Part shown: positions 63,786-64,000 of the stretch, in pieces
Numbering within the stretch: the stretch's first letter is position 1
Layout: every line of letters begins with the position of its first letter
Source: Perca fluviatilis
Taxonomy: Eukaryota; Chordata; Actinopteri; Perciformes; Percidae
Assembly (NCBI RefSeq): GCF_010015445.1
Contig: NC_053126.1
Coordinates: 12,396,669-12,460,668, forward strand
Direction: 5' to 3'
Length of the DNA stretch: 64,000 nt
Program-made: the position numbers and the translations under genes
Notes under the pieces: model-generated
Seen by the model: the letters and a program-made list of their open reading frames with translations, nothing else
The model's database searches: none
What the model was told of the DNA's origin: nothing

Positions 63786-63895
63786 ACACAAAAGGAAGTA
63801 AATTAAGGGAAAAAAAAAAAAAAGGGGGGGGGGGGGGGAAAAAAAGGCCCATCTCCCCGGGGCGCCGGGCTTTTAAAAAAAATTTTTTGGGATTA
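63748..63895. other. Homopolymer-distorted sequence, probable assembly error
   Basis: About 36 A, then poly-A, ~16 G, poly-A, then a text in which almost every base is repeated in runs (CCCCGGGG, TTTTAAAAAAAATTTTTTGGG). Natural sequence elsewhere in the window does not look like this. It looks like low-quality consensus, perhaps at a contig or gap edge. Confidence 0.6.
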
Positions 63896-64000
63896 TCCCA
63901 ATTCAAATGCGCGGCTAACTTTGATGTTATTTTCTTCCCCTCCCATTGTCTGAAGCCCCTCGCTCTCTTCATAATCCGAGCCCTTTGAAGTGAGCAGCAT

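Overview
This is a vertebrate genomic window and almost certainly a teleost fish, probably a percomorph. It has long introns with GT-AG junctions, two recognisable vertebrate genes in a known vertebrate gene order, many long CA/GT microsatellites, and repeat families I know as abundant in spiny-rayed fish. These include a tRNA-derived SINE, TTAA-flanked miniature elements and small hAT-type elements. There are no operons, no CRISPR array and no prokaryotic features. Most open frames are chance frames in introns or microsatellites.

Both genes lie on the minus strand. axin2 (Wnt-pathway scaffold and feedback inhibitor) is complete in the middle. Its non-coding first exon is near 32.45-32.7 kb, ten coding exons run from 30838 down to 18303, and a 3'UTR reaches about 16.77 kb. 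Every coding exon could be placed by splice sites and phase. The spliced product would be 834 residues, close to human AXIN2 (843), if one base is added in exon 6. As written, exon 6 carries an apparent 1-base deletion that would stop the protein after about 503 residues. Upstream of axin2 lie the 3' exons of a second gene, cep112 (centrosomal coiled-coil protein), from a polyadenylation signal at about 40.87 kb to at least 52.46 kb and probably 55.55 kb. The rest of cep112 is beyond the window. axin2 next to cep112 in the same orientation matches the mammalian order.

Layout. 1-16.5 kb: gene-free and repeat-rich, with several nested insertions (a SINE in an older repeat, a 1.7-kb TTAA element splitting another repeat, a foldback miniature element in a further one). 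16.5-33 kb: axin2. 31-33 kb: axin2 intron 1, first exon and proximal promoter, with six TCF/LEF-type WTCAAAG motifs. 33-40.8 kb: intergenic, with a 109-bp hairpin element carrying telomere-like repeats. 40.8-64 kb: 3' end and introns of cep112, with three hAT-type elements (two with perfect 8-bp target duplications), a ~600-bp near-perfect inverted repeat, a 42-bp palindrome and seven CA/GT arrays of about 70 bp or more. The last ~280 bases contain an implausible homopolymer stretch that looks like poor assembly.

I found no convincing new biological system. The most useful observations are the axin2 exon 6 frameshift, the TCF/LEF motif cluster, and the dated nests of mobile elements. All family names and alignments are from reading and memory; no search was run.
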